Assembly (NCBI GenBank): GCA_937907525.1
Contig: CALCIB010000187.1
Span: forward strand, 1 to 64,000
Direction of reading: 5' to 3'
Source of the DNA: an uncultured Planctomycetales bacterium
GTDB lineage: Bacteria > Planctomycetota > Planctomycetia > Isosphaerales > Isosphaeraceae
DNA length: 64,000 nt
How positions within the stretch are numbered: position 1 is the stretch's first letter; every line of letters starts with the position of its first letter. The notes under the pieces were generated by a model. It saw only the letters and a list, made by a program, of their open reading frames with translations, was not told where the DNA came from and did not search any database. Of the stretch, positions 8,215 to 23,621 are shown piece by piece. The position numbers and the translations under genes are program-made.

Positions 8215-11200
8215 ATGGCGAGCGAGAAGGCGGGGCGGAGCGACGGCGGGTGTCGACCGGGTTCGGGATGTTGCGGCCCGGCGCCGAGCCGTCGCGAGTT
8301 TCTTCAGGTGGGGATCGCCGCCGGCGCCGTGCTCGCGGGCGTCCGACCCAGGGGCGCGATGGCCGGCCCGTTCGATTCCTCGGAATTCGACCGCCTCGTC
8401 CCCGCCGACAAGAAGCTCGACCCCGAGTGGGTCAAGGCCCTCTTCGAACGCGGCCGGCCGAAGGTCCACGAAGGGGCCGACCTGGACCTGATCGGCATGC
8501 CGGTGGGCGGGATCTGCGCGGGGCAGTTGTACCTCGGCGGCGACGGCAGGCTCTGGCACTGGGACGTCTTCAACGCCCGGATCGGCACCAACGAGGCTCA
8601 CTACGCCAACCCCATGCGGCCGGCGTCTCCGGTCGAGCAGGGAGCGGCGATCCGGGTCAAGAAGGGCGACGGGGGCGAGGTCCGGACCCTCGACCGCGAC
8701 GGCTTCTCAAACGTCCGCTTCCGCGGCGAATACCCGATCGGCGTGGTGACGTATGAAGATCCGAGCGTCCCCGTGAAGGTGACGCTCGAAGCCTTCTCGC
8801 CGTTCGTCCCGCTCGACGTCGACTCCTCCAGCATCCCGGCCACGACGTTGACCTACACGGTCGAGAACGCGACGGCCGAGACCGTGGAGGTCGACCTGGG
8901 CGCCTGGCTCCAGAACGCCGTCTGCCACGCGACGGGGAGGCCGGAGGAGGGGACGCTGGTCAACGAGGTCGCGCGCGGGGCGAGGCTGCTGGCGGTCGTC
9001 TCGCGCGCCCAGACCGCGCCCGCGGCCGAGGGGGCCGAGCCGGAGCGTCCCGCGATCGTCGTCGCCGACTTCGAGGGGCCGGACTACGGCGGCTGGAAGA
9101 CCGAGGGAGAGGCGTTCGGAGACAAACCCAGCACCGGGACCAGGCCCGGCCAGCAGCACGTCGGCGGCTTTCTGGGCAAGGGCCTGGTCAACTCCTGGGC
9201 CGGCTCCGACGATCCGACCGGCCGGCTGACCTCGCCTCCGTTCAAGATCGAGCGGCGTCATCTCAACTTCCTGATCGGCGGCGGCGACTTCAAGGGCCAG
9301 ACCTGCGTCAACCTGAAGATCGACGGTCGCGTCGTCGACTCGGCCGTCGGCGAGAAGGCCGAGGCGCTGACGTGGCGGTCGTTCGACGTCCGCAGGCACG
9401 CGGGCAGGTCGGCGGTGATCGAGCTCGTCGACGCCAAAGCCGGCCCCTGGGGGCACGTCAACGCCGACCAGTTCGTCCAGGAGGACCGCCCCCGAGGCAG
9501 CCTCGGCCCGATCGCGGAGCGTCGCGACTTCGGCACGATGGCCCTGGGGCTGATCGACCCCGACGACCGCGACGAGGTCCGCCCCGCCGCGCCCTCGGGG
9601 TTCCCGATCGCCGGCCTCTTCGGCGGCGAGGCCGATCCCAGGGCCCCGTTCGGCTCCAGGCTGGTCGGGGCGGTCGTCCGGCCGATGACGCTCAAGCCGG
9701 GCGAGAAGGGCTCGGCCACGTTCGTCATCGCCTGGCACTTCCCGAACATGTCGCTCCCCCCCAACGCCCGCATCTCCGGAACGCCGGGCCGGTTCTACGC
9801 GACCCGTTTCCCGGACGCCCTGGCCGCCGCGCGCCATCTGGCCGAGGAGTGGCCGCGGCTGGACCGCGAGACCCGGCTGTGGCGCGACGTCTGGTACGAC
9901 TCCACGCTCCCCTACTGGTTCCTCGACCGGACCTTCGCCAGCGTGGCGACCCTGGCGACCTCGACGTGCCATCGCTTCAAAAACGGCCGGTTCTACGGCT
10001 GGGAGGGGGTCGGCTGCTGCGAGGGGACCTGCACCCACGTCTGGCACTACGCGCAGGCCGTCGGCCGACTGTTCCCGGAACTGGAGCGGAACCTCCGCGA
10101 GCGGGTCGACTACGCCGACGGAGTCGGCTTCCACCCCGACACCGGCGCGATCGGCTTCCGCGCCGAGGGAGACCGCAACCCGGCCGTCGACGGCCAGGCC
10201 GGCGTCGTGCTGCGGACCTATCGCGAGCACCAAACCTCCACCGACGACGCGTTCCTCGAGCGGCTCTGGCCGAAGGTCAAGAAGTCGCTCGAATTCCTGG
10301 CGACCTACGACCACGACGGCGACGGCATCCTCGAGGGCGGCCAGCACAACACGCTCGACGCCAAGTGGTACGGCCGAATCCCCTGGCTCTCGTCGCTCTA
10401 CCTGGCGGCGCTCAAGGCGGGCGAGGCCATGGCCCGCGCCGTCGGCGACGCGGCCTTCGCCGACCGCTGCCGCGACGTCGCCGAGAAAGGCGCCGACGCC
10501 CTGGTCGATCAGTTGTGGGACGAGGAGTACGGTTACTTCGTCCAGCGCCGCGACCCCGCCCACGCCAAGGCGGTGGGGACCTACGACGGCTGCGAGATCG
10601 ACCAGGTCTTCGGCCAGCACTGGGCCTTCCAGGTGGGCCTGGGCCGCCTGCTCGACGAGGCGAAGGTGAAGCGCGCCCTGGCCGCGCTCTGGCGGTATAA
10701 CTTCACGCCGGACGTCGGCCCCTACCGCGAGGCGTACAAGCCCGGCCGTTGGTACGCCATGCCGGGCGAGGCGGGACTCTTGATGGCCACGTTCCCCAAG
10801 TCGCCCCGGCCGGAGATCGACGATCCGGGGAACGTCTGGTCGACGATGTACTTCAACGAGTGCATGAACGGCTTCGAGTATCAGGTCGCCGGCCACATGG
10901 TCTGGGAGGGGATGCTCAAGGAGGGGTTGGCGATCACTCGGTCGCTCGAGGACCGCTACGACGCCTCGCGGCGCAACCCGTGGAACGAGGTCGAGTGCGG
11001 CGACCACTACGCGCGGTCGATGGCCGCTTACGGCGTCTTCCTGGCGGCCTGCGGCTACGAGTATCACGGGCCCGAGCGTCGGATCGCCTTCGCCCCGCGG
11101 TTGCGGCCGGAGGACTTCCGCGCCCCGTTCACCGCCGCCGAGGGTTGGGGGACGTTCAGCCAGCGTGGCGAGCGAGGCAAGCTGACCGCGGCCCTCGACG

Positions 11201-11406
11201 TGAAAAAGGGGAGGCTCGCGCTGCGGACCCTCGGACTGGCCGACGCCCGCGACGCTGGGGCCGTCCGGGTCAAGGCGAGCCTCGGCGGCGAGTCGATCGC
11301 GGGGGCGGTCGCCAAACCGGCCGCCACGCCGGGGATGATCGACGTCGTCCTGCCGGCCGAGGTCGTCGTCGAGCCGGGCCGCCCCTTGTCCGTTACTCTG
11401 TCCTGA
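8215..11406 (+). CDS. GH116-type glycoside hydrolase (GBA2-like), Tat-exported, with inserted beta-sandwich, 1063 aa
   Basis: A strong AAGGAGG at 8201-8207 fixes the start. Residues 25-48 form a twin-arginine signal (SRREFLQV and a hydrophobic stretch), so export of the folded enzyme is expected. The body follows the GBA2_N plus DUF608 layout of family GH116 beta-glucosidases/glucosylceramidases. By comparison with that family, E597 (in YGWEGVG) and D796 (in CEIDQVFG) are candidate nucleophile and acid/base; this assignment is an inference. Residues about 280-425 (from VADFEGPDYGGW) form an inserted beta-sandwich like those in levanase-type enzymes, perhaps carbohydrate-binding. The probable substrate is a beta-glucoside of polysaccharide or glycolipid origin. 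It lies behind the riboswitch/DUF1559 unit. Confidence 0.85.
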   Translation: MASEKAGRSDGGCRPGSGCCGPAPSRREFLQVGIAAGAVLAGVRPRGAMAGPFDSSEFDRLVPADKKLDPEWVKALFERGRPKVHEGADLDLIGMPVGGICAGQLYLGGDGRLWHWDVFNARIGTNEAHYANPMRPASPVEQGAAIRVKKGDGGEVRTLDRDGFSNVRFRGEYPIGVVTYEDPSVPVKVTLEAFSPFVPLDVDSSSIPATTLTYTVENATAETVEVDLGAWLQNAVCHATGRPEEGTLVNEVARGARLLAVVSRAQTAPAAEGAEPERPAIVVADFEGPDYGGWKTEGEAFGDKPSTGTRPGQQHVGGFLGKGLVNSWAGSDDPTGRLTSPPFKIERRHLNFLIGGGDFKGQTCVNLKIDGRVVDSAVGEKAEALTWRSFDVRRHAGRSAVIELVDAKAGPWGHVNADQFVQEDRPRGSLGPIAERRDFGTMALGLIDPDDRDEVRPAAPSGFPIAGLFGGEADPRAPFGSRLVGAVVRPMTLKPGEKGSATFVIAWHFPNMSLPPNARISGTPGRFYATRFPDALAAARHLAEEWPRLDRETRLWRDVWYDSTLPYWFLDRTFASVATLATSTCHRFKNGRFYGWEGVGCCEGTCTHVWHYAQAVGRLFPELERNLRERVDYADGVGFHPDTGAIGFRAEGDRNPAVDGQAGVVLRTYREHQTSTDDAFLERLWPKVKKSLEFLATYDHDGDGILEGGQHNTLDAKWYGRIPWLSSLYLAALKAGEAMARAVGDAAFADRCRDVAEKGADALVDQLWDEEYGYFVQRRDPAHAKAVGTYDGCEIDQVFGQHWAFQVGLGRLLDEAKVKRALAALWRYNFTPDVGPYREAYKPGRWYAMPGEAGLLMATFPKSPRPEIDDPGNVWSTMYFNECMNGFEYQVAGHMVWEGMLKEGLAITRSLEDRYDASRRNPWNEVECGDHYARSMAAYGVFLAACGYEYHGPERRIAFAPRLRPEDFRAPFTAAEGWGTFSQRGERGKLTAALDVKKGRLALRTLGLADARDAGAVRVKASLGGESIAGAVAKPAATPGMIDVVLPAEVVVEPGRPLSVTLS

Positions 11407-11531
11407 CGGGGCCCCAAGTCCGCGAACCGCTCGGCCGGATCGGGTCAAGTCGCATGGTCCGGCCGGTCGAAACTAGCGAGACGCGACCCCTCGCGGTTCG
11501 CGGCCCTCGACTTCGACCCTGGGAGGCGTGG

Positions 11532-12287
11532 ATGCCGCCGTTCAACTTGCGAGAGCCCGTCAGCGCCTTGACGCACGCCCTGGGGCTGGCCGCGGCCTTG
11601 CCGACGACCTGGCTCCTGATCCGCGCCGCCATGAAGCGACCGACCACCGATCCGGCCGCCAGGGGCTTCCAGAACGCCAAGATCGCCAGTCTGGCCGCCT
11701 TCGGGATCGGCATGGCCGCCTGCTACGCTGGGAGCGTGGCGTACCATGCGATTCCGGGGGACGAGCGGACGGTCGACCTGCTGCGGCGGCTCGACATGTT
11801 GGGCATCTTCCTGCTGATCGCCGGCACGTTCACGCCCGTGGCCTGGGTACTGATGCGGCCGTGGCCGCGGCGAGGGGTGATGGTCGTCGCGTGGGGCGTC
11901 TCAAGCGTCTGCGGCGCGGCCATGGCCGTCGGCCTCCCGTTCCCGACCTGGCTGGCGACGAGCATCTACCTGGCGTTGGGCTGGGGAGGGGCGCTCTGTT
12001 ACCTGGAGATGCGCCGCAACCACGACCGGCGGACGCTGCGGTTCCTACCGATCGGCGGCGCCCTGTACAGCCTGGGGGCCGTCGTCAATCTGACCCACGC
12101 CGAGTTCGCGACGGGCCTGGCCGCCCACGAGGTCTTCCACCTGTTCGTGCTGGCCGGGACCGCGGCGCACGTCGCGTTCCTCTTCCAGGTCGCCGTTCCG
12201 GCCCCGGCCCCGGCGTCGCGGGTGAACGTCCTACGACCGGGGCTTCCGAGGGAGCGTCGGCGTCGCCAGGTCCGGATCGACGCTTGA
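11532..12287 (+). CDS. Haemolysin III / TrhA-like (PAQR family) membrane protein, 251 aa
   Basis: An integral membrane protein with about seven hydrophobic segments and the family's conserved polar sites: an early THALG, the central GSVAYHAI, LDMLGIFLLIAGTFTP and the late HEVFHLFV. Bacterial members (TrhA/YqfA/HlyIII) relate to adiponectin receptors; they have been linked to membrane-fluidity control, and the haemolysin name is historical. GGGAGG at 11521-11526 supports the ATG at 11532. The C-terminal 20 residues are basic and presumably cytoplasmic. Its 3' end overlaps the tail of the opposite-strand receiver-domain gene by 57 bases. Confidence 0.9.
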   Translation: MPPFNLREPVSALTHALGLAAALPTTWLLIRAAMKRPTTDPAARGFQNAKIASLAAFGIGMAACYAGSVAYHAIPGDERTVDLLRRLDMLGIFLLIAGTFTPVAWVLMRPWPRRGVMVVAWGVSSVCGAAMAVGLPFPTWLATSIYLALGWGGALCYLEMRRNHDRRTLRFLPIGGALYSLGAVVNLTHAEFATGLAAHEVFHLFVLAGTAAHVAFLFQVAVPAPAPASRVNVLRPGLPRERRRRQVRIDA

Positions 12288-12692
12288 GGACGGGGAGAGC
12301 GGCGCGCCCAGGACCGCCTCCAGGTGTTTCAAGGTTTCCTCGCGACCGAACTGGGCCTTGCCGAAGCCGCGGACGGCGCCGATCTCGACGGCCTCGTCCT
12401 GGGCTTCGGGATAGTTGCTCACGAGCATCATGGGGACGTCGGCGAAGGCGGCCTCGCCCTTCAGGGCGCGGATCACGTCGAGGCCGGACGTCTGGTCGAC
12501 GTCCAGAAGGCGATTGACGAGGACCAGGTCGTAGCGGGCCTTCTCCATCAGGCCGAGCGCGTCGTCGAGCTTGTGGGCGCGGTCGACGTGGGCGCCGAAG
12601 TGTTTGGAGAGGAAGCGGCTGATCCGGGGATGGTCGTAACCACACTGCCCCACGTTCAGGACCCTGGGGGAATCCCCGTTCGTCTCGGCCAC
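12231..12692 (-). CDS. Degenerate response-regulator receiver-domain protein, 153 aa
   Basis: A single-domain protein with the alternating strand/helix pattern of a CheY-like receiver (VLNVGQCGYDHPR, YDLVLVNRLLD, VPMMLVSNYPE, GFGKAQF). The phosphorylation position, normally Asp in DLVLLD, is Asn (N60), and the N-terminal acidic pair is missing, although the conserved Lys near residue 115 is kept. It is therefore probably a phosphorylation-independent pseudo-receiver. GAGGAGG at 12705-12699 (minus strand) is six bases from the GTG at 12692; a second GTG directly upstream is also possible. There is no output domain and no kinase nearby. It overlaps the haemolysin III gene tail to tail. Confidence 0.75.
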   Translation of the reverse strand: MAETNGDSPRVLNVGQCGYDHPRISRFLSKHFGAHVDRAHKLDDALGLMEKARYDLVLVNRLLDVDQTSGLDVIRALKGEAAFADVPMMLVSNYPEAQDEAVEIGAVRGFGKAQFGREETLKHLEAVLGAPLSPSSSVDPDLATPTLPRKPRS

Positions 12693-12982
12693 CACCCACC
12701 TCCTCGCGCGACATCCGGAAAAATCGCCGGGCGAATCGAGCCCACGCCACGCGACCATTGTTCGGGTTCCGCGACGGTCCTTCAAGACTTGTCGCCGAGG
12801 TCGTCGGATTTCGGATTGCGGAACTTGAGGAAATCGTGATAGAAAGCCGCCCGCTTCAACGCGGGCGCCGGCGCTTCACGTCCCCGCTCCCATCGATCAG
12901 CCGCGGCCGTTCTCCAGGCCGTCGCCGGCGCGCCCCAGCCATGGAATCCCCACCCCGAGGATCGGGGGGAAGGACGCAACAC

Positions 12983-13750
12983 ATGATCGACGCATGGAAG
13001 CGACGGATCGTCGTCGCGACGGGTCTGGGGGTCGTCGGGGCCTGCCTCTCGGCGACGACGGCCGCGGCCGCGCCGCTACGACCCCACACAGTCGCGACCG
13101 CCGCCGGTCGGGCGTTGCTGCTCGATCAAACCGGTCGCCGGATCGCCCTTCCCCGCGCGGGCGCGTCGCCGCCGTCGGGGGCGACGCCGACGTATCTCGC
13201 CCACCGCCTGCCGGGCCGATCCGGCGTCCCCGAGGGGACGCCGACCGTCGCCGCGGCGGCGGGAAGGGGAGCCGTCGGGCCGCTCCGCCTGGACGCGCTG
13301 GCGATTCAGACGCTCAACGCCGACCTGGCCAAATCGAGTCAGGCCGCCGTGATAGCGCCTCGTCAGGCGTTCCTCGTCGAGAAGGCGACCGACTCGTCCC
13401 TGGCCGACGCGACGGCCGCGGCCCAGTACTGGCGCGCCGCCATCGCGAACCAGGATGGAGGCAACTCGGTCGGCGACACCATGAAAGGCTGGTTCGACTC
13501 CGGGACCGACGCGGTCAAGAAGCTCAACACCTCGATCCTCGACACCCTTAAGAAGACGTTCGCCGCGCCCGCCCCCAAGCCCGTGATCGCGGCCCAGGTG
13601 ATCGACCTGGGAGGTCTGCGGATGCCGCCCGCCGACGAGTCGTCCGCCGCGGCGCCCCAGGCCGCCCCCGTCCCGGAGCCCTCGACCTGGCTGGTCTTCG
13701 CCGCGGCGTCGGTCCTGGGCCTTCGGCTCCGATCCCGCAAGGCCGCCTGA
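12983..13750 (+). CDS. PEP-CTERM sorting-domain protein, 255 aa
   Basis: A secreted protein with a signal peptide (KRRIVVATGLGVVGACLSATTAAAA) and a C-terminal PEP-CTERM tag: VPEPSTW, a hydrophobic segment and an Arg/Lys-rich end. Such proteins are handled by an exosortase (EpsH/XrtA type) and linked to the envelope or exopolysaccharide. The mature part is Ala/Pro-rich without a known domain; a stretch with GWFDSGTDAVKKLN may be helical. AGGA just before the ATG at 12983 supports the start. It ends 8 bases from the convergent sulfatase. No exosortase gene is in the window. Confidence 0.88.
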   Translation: MIDAWKRRIVVATGLGVVGACLSATTAAAAPLRPHTVATAAGRALLLDQTGRRIALPRAGASPPSGATPTYLAHRLPGRSGVPEGTPTVAAAAGRGAVGPLRLDALAIQTLNADLAKSSQAAVIAPRQAFLVEKATDSSLADATAAAQYWRAAIANQDGGNSVGDTMKGWFDSGTDAVKKLNTSILDTLKKTFAAPAPKPVIAAQVIDLGGLRMPPADESSAAAPQAAPVPEPSTWLVFAAASVLGLRLRSRKAA

Positions 13751-13758
13751 CCGATCGA

Positions 13759-15069
13759 TCAATCCCCAGGCCGCCACCACTCGTCGATCAGCCGCGTCAA
13801 CTCCGCGACCCTGCCGGGCTCCGAGACGGCTAGATCAAGGGTCTCGTCGGGGTCGGCGGCCACGTTGTAAAGCCTTGGGGGATCGCCCGGCATGTTGACG
13901 GGGTCGGGCAGGACCAGCTTCCAGTCCCCCGCGACCGCCCAGCGATAGCGAAGACCCGCCGCCGGTCGGTCGAGGTCGGCGACGTCGTGCTTGTAGATCT
14001 CCCCGAAGACCGCGGGACGATCCGCCACCGCTTTCTCATCCAGCAGGTTCACGCCGCTCATCTCGGCCGCCGGCGTCACCCCCGCGGCGGCCAGGATCGT
14101 CGGAGCCACGTCGATCGAACTGACGGGCCGACTCACCTCCCTCGGCTTCACGTGGCCCGGCCATCGCGCGATGATCGGCGTCCGCAGGCCGCCGTCCTGG
14201 GACGACAGCTTGGACCTCGGCGCGTACCGGGGCCGCTCCGGATCCTGGATCCAGCCGTTATCGGCCAGGAAGACGACCAGCGTGTCGTCCGCGACGTTCC
14301 GCGCGTCGAGGTGGTCGAGCAACTCGCCGCAGGTCTCGTCGAACCACTCGATCATCGCCCAGTACTTCGCGACGAGGGGGCTGGGGGCGACGTCCAGGTA
14401 CTTCGCCAGCAGACGCTCCGGCGGCGTATGGGGTTGATGAGGCATCATCGGCGCGTACCAGACGAAGAACGGCCGGTCGGCGTCCACCGAGCGGTCGATG
14501 AAGTCCAGCACCGGCCGCATCGTCTTGCGACCGATCTCAAGGCCGACGTCGCCGTGACGACCGCCGCGCGCCAGGTCGCCGTGGGTCATGCCCTCGGCGA
14601 AGCCTCCCACGTCGAAGTTCCCGCCCCACCACTTGCCCGCCTGGAACGTGGCGTAGCCGTGTTCTCCCAGCAGCCTGGGGATGGTCGGAGCGGCCTTGAG
14701 GAAGCCCTCCATCCGTCGCCGCCCTTCAAGCAAGGCCGGGTCGTCGAGCAGCTTGCCGAAGCGGCTGGCCGTCCCCGGCGGGTCGTTGCCCGTCACCTTG
14801 TGTTGGTGGGCGTATTGCCCCGTGATGATCGACGCCAGGCTCGGCGAGCACAGGCTGGTCGGCACGTACCCGCGACGGAAGGTCAGCCCCTCGGCCGCGA
14901 GTCGGTCGATCCGCGGAGTCTTCACGTGCGGATGACCCATGAACGAAAAATCGGTCCAGGCGTGATCGTCCGAGATGATCAAGACCACGTTCGGCGGCCG
15001 GTCGGCGGCGGAGGCCGAAGCGGAAATCGCGACGAAGGACGCCAGGACCAGGGCGACGAAACCGCGCAT
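13759..15069 (-). CDS. Secreted sulfatase (arylsulfatase A family), 436 aa
   Basis: The N-terminus is a signal peptide (MRGFVALVLASFVAISASASA), so it acts outside the cytoplasm. The alkaline-phosphatase-superfamily fold is clear: metal ligands D34-D35 (ISDDHAW), the formylglycine site C74-S-P-S-L, GKWWGG and DNGW. The modified residue would be Cys74; the consensus CxPxR has Leu in place of Arg, a variant seen in some sulfatases, so conversion by the formylglycine-generating enzyme remains likely. GGGAGA lies 7 bases before the ATG at 15069. Planctomycetes carry many sulfatases against sulfated algal and host polysaccharides; the substrate here is unknown. It is divergent from uvrA. Confidence 0.92.
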   Translation of the reverse strand: MRGFVALVLASFVAISASASAADRPPNVVLIISDDHAWTDFSFMGHPHVKTPRIDRLAAEGLTFRRGYVPTSLCSPSLASIITGQYAHQHKVTGNDPPGTASRFGKLLDDPALLEGRRRMEGFLKAAPTIPRLLGEHGYATFQAGKWWGGNFDVGGFAEGMTHGDLARGGRHGDVGLEIGRKTMRPVLDFIDRSVDADRPFFVWYAPMMPHQPHTPPERLLAKYLDVAPSPLVAKYWAMIEWFDETCGELLDHLDARNVADDTLVVFLADNGWIQDPERPRYAPRSKLSSQDGGLRTPIIARWPGHVKPREVSRPVSSIDVAPTILAAAGVTPAAEMSGVNLLDEKAVADRPAVFGEIYKHDVADLDRPAAGLRYRWAVAGDWKLVLPDPVNMPGDPPRLYNVAADPDETLDLAVSEPGRVAELTRLIDEWWRPGD

Positions 15070-15157
15070 GTCGATTCTCCCCATATCGTTCGGATCGCCT
15101 GGAAGACGTCGCCACTGTATCCGTCCGACGCCCCTCGCGAAATCCCCCGGCGGCCCC

Positions 15158-15187
15158 TGGACAATTTCAGGCGGACGCGCGTATAGT
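15158..15187 (+). promoter_or_regulatory. Sigma-70-type promoter for uvrA
   Basis: TGGACA at 15158-15163 and TATAGT at 15182-15187 are separated by 18 bases. They lie in the 172-base divergent gap between sulfatase and uvrA and point to a start of transcription near 15194, about 48 bases before the uvrA ATG. No SOS operator could be recognised. Confidence 0.55.
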
Positions 15188-15241
15188 AACCGGCCTGGAG
15201 AAAGAGACGACGGTCGGGAGGGAAGGGGAGGCGTTTCAGGG

Positions 15242-21778
<6,537 letters not shown>

Positions 21779-21940
21779 TCATTTCGGCTTCTTCTCGTAG
21801 GCTCGGACGTCGAGCGAGGGCCGGGCGGGCTTGATTGACTCGTCTTCGTCGTCGCCTCCACGCCGCGGGACCAACGCCTCAGCGCTCCCCCGCCGCTTCC
21901 ACTTAGACAGTGCGCCTCGCAATCGATCCGTGCGCGCCAT
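21779..21940 (-). CDS. Small basic hypothetical protein, 53 aa
   Basis: A short hydrophilic protein, MARTDRLRGALSKWKRRG at the N-terminus and an acidic DDEDES patch in the middle. The ATG at 21940 is chosen because GGAGGGGG lies just upstream, a strong ribosome site that argues for a real gene. Its stop codon begins on the base next to the uvrA stop, so the two are convergent and abutting. The 160 bases upstream are notably AT-rich for this genome and shared with the divergent phage-like cluster. Function unknown; it could be a host gene or the cluster's outermost gene. Confidence 0.5.
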   Translation of the reverse strand: MARTDRLRGALSKWKRRGSAEALVPRRGGDDEDESIKPARPSLDVRAYEKKPK

Positions 21941-22102
21941 GGCCCCCCTCCGCTTTTTTTCAAAAGTCGCTATCCCTTTTCCCGTCATTGTTTACAGCGA
22001 CTCGCCGAGACAAAAAAACCGTCGCCGTTCTCAAACCATGTTTTGTATGGCACTTCTTGGTGTCGGCGTCGACCGGGGCCGGGCGGCTCAGGAGGCGATG
22101 CG

Positions 22103-22702
22103 ATGGGAACCACGAAGAGCAATCGAGTCGGCGACGTGATCCGGGCTTTCCGCGACGATGAATGGCTCCGACTCCACGAGGAGGAGGGTAAGTCGATCGT
22201 CGAACTCGCCGAGGAGGCGGGGATGAGCGTCCGGCACGTCAAAAGGTCGCTGTCCCAGGCACGCAAGGCACGAGAATCCCGGATCAGGGACGGGGGCGAC
22301 GCCTCATCGTCCTTGGCCCTGGGCGGCGACGCCTTGGAGTCGGAGTCCGGCGCGATCCGAGCGCCAGCGTGGCTGGAGTTGGTCCCTCTGTTCCCAGTCG
22401 GACCTTTCACCCCGGCGTCGGAATGTCCGCATCGCGGGCCAATCCCCGAGGGCTCGCTCCTCTGCTGCATGGTCTGCTCGGCCTCTGGGGTGGACGGTCA
22501 TCCCGCCCTGGCTCGAAACCCGGCGACTGACCCGCGCCCCGAGCCGAAACCCCGACGTTCGCGACGATCGAGCGCGACGAGGCCCGAGGAAGCCGGCGAG
22601 GCCGAGTCGAAGCCCGAGACCCGCCGCAAGCGGCGTTCCCGAGTCTTCGGATCAGGATCGCCGGCCGCGGACGCAAACGTGACCGATCAAAATTCCCATT
22701 AA
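22103..22702 (+). CDS. HTH protein with Cys-rich zinc-like motif, first gene of the phage-like cluster, 199 aa
   Basis: Residues 29-55 (from GKSIVELAEEAG through VRHVKRSLSQA) form a helix-turn-helix resembling those that recognise DNA in sigma region 4 or small terminase N-termini. A cysteine group follows (C108, H110, C121, C122, C125) that could hold zinc. The C-terminal 60 residues are a basic, Arg/Ser/Pro-rich tail, probably disordered and nucleic-acid binding. CAGGAGG at 22089-22095 supports the ATG at 22103. Being first and DNA-binding, it may be a regulator or a packaging-site recognition protein. The AT-rich leader at 21941-22060 probably holds its promoter. Confidence 0.7.
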   Translation: MGTTKSNRVGDVIRAFRDDEWLRLHEEEGKSIVELAEEAGMSVRHVKRSLSQARKARESRIRDGGDASSSLALGGDALESESGAIRAPAWLELVPLFPVGPFTPASECPHRGPIPEGSLLCCMVCSASGVDGHPALARNPATDPRPEPKPRRSRRSSATRPEEAGEAESKPETRRKRRSRVFGSGSPAADANVTDQNSH

Positions 22703-22790
22703 TCCAGGAACGGCGATCAACCTTGCCGTATTCGGGATATCACACGCACCCCATCCCGCATGCGACGACCCCGGTCATGCCATCTCAGCG

Positions 22791-23099
22791 ATGCGAATCA
22801 TGGCATTCAAGCCGTCGAGGCCGTTGGCGGAGGCGCGCCCGCGCGAATGGGGTCGCATGCGCCGACCGGGCCCCGGTTCGCGGCGAGAACGCTCTCGGAG
22901 CATTGGAGCCGACATCTGGCAACACGACCCTCCATCGCGTCGGCCTCGCGTACGGATCGATCCGCCCCATCCCTCTCCGTTTCAAGCTCGCGTCGAAACG
23001 ATCGGGGGGGAGGACCGGGCGCTCCTGATCGTCCTGATCGTGGCGGCCGTTCTGATGCTCGCATCGGAATCTCTATGGGCGCTCATGCCCGAGTTTTAA
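22791..23099 (+). CDS. Small protein with C-terminal membrane helix, 102 aa
   Basis: Most of this frame is Arg/Pro-rich and unconvincing, but the last 30 residues form a clean membrane segment (ALLIVLIVAAVLMLASESL) ending in WALMPEF. A true start may lie later than the ATG at 22791. In this position, before two other small membrane proteins and the terminase, it may be a holin or spanin-like component. It is uncertain; other frames overlap the same DNA and none looks better. Confidence 0.4.
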   Translation: MRIMAFKPSRPLAEARPREWGRMRRPGPGSRRERSRSIGADIWQHDPPSRRPRVRIDPPHPSPFQARVETIGGEDRALLIVLIVAAVLMLASESLWALMPEF

Positions 23100-23261
23100 C
23101 GCCGTCGAAGTGGTCGCCGAGTCGGGGAGCCCGACACGGGGGCGTCCGTGACACCCGTCGCGACCCCAGGCCCGCGCGGCCGTCGTCGACTCGACGCGCC
23201 GCCGCCGCCGGCTCCGCAAAGTCGCCCAAGACGCCGAATCGCTGGAAAACAGGTTCACGCC

Positions 23262-23621
23262 ATGAACTACGTCCCGGACGTCTCGCAAAACCTCGCGTAC
23301 CTGGGAGGGCTCGCGGCGACGACCACCGCGCTGATCGCCGAGGCCGTCTCCACGGACCCCGCGGTCGGCGCGGGGTCGTTCCTGCTGGGGGGCGCCGGCC
23401 TGATCGCGGCGATCTCGGCTTTCATGAAGGACTTCTGGATGGATCGTCAGAAGCAACGCGACCACGAGCTGGCGGCGCTTCGGATCCAGGCGAGGAGCGA
23501 GCGGATCGAGGAGATGGTGGAGGCCCTGTTGGCGTGGATGAAGGCCGCGCGATCCGTCGATGCGTCTCTTCCCCCGGTCCCCGACATCGTTCACCTCCGA
23601 GAGAAACCCGATGACGAATAA
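23262..23621 (+). CDS. Holin-like small membrane protein, 119 aa
   Basis: MNYVPDVSQN is followed by two hydrophobic segments (around LAYLGGLAATTTALIAEAV and SFLLGGAGLIAAISAFM), then a charged helical tail rich in Arg, Glu and Lys that could form a coiled coil. Two membrane segments and a charged tail match class II-like holins in size and layout, but no signature allows a firm call. The ATG at 23262 begins the conserved-looking part; the upstream frame is Pro/Arg-rich. Its stop overlaps the next gene's start by 11 bases, suggesting translational coupling. Confidence 0.6.
   Translation: MNYVPDVSQNLAYLGGLAATTTALIAEAVSTDPAVGAGSFLLGGAGLIAAISAFMKDFWMDRQKQRDHELAALRIQARSERIEEMVEALLAWMKAARSVDASLPPVPDIVHLREKPDDE

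Noticed and set aside
21941..22102. Possible left attachment site or operator in AT-rich DNA (CCATGTTTTGTATGG)
   Set aside because: The half-sites match over only four bases and I found no copy at the right end near 51088-51199.
22723..23028. Alternative reading frame before the small membrane protein genes
   Set aside because: No hydrophobic or domain-like segment; the overlapping frame ending at 23099 has a clean membrane helix.
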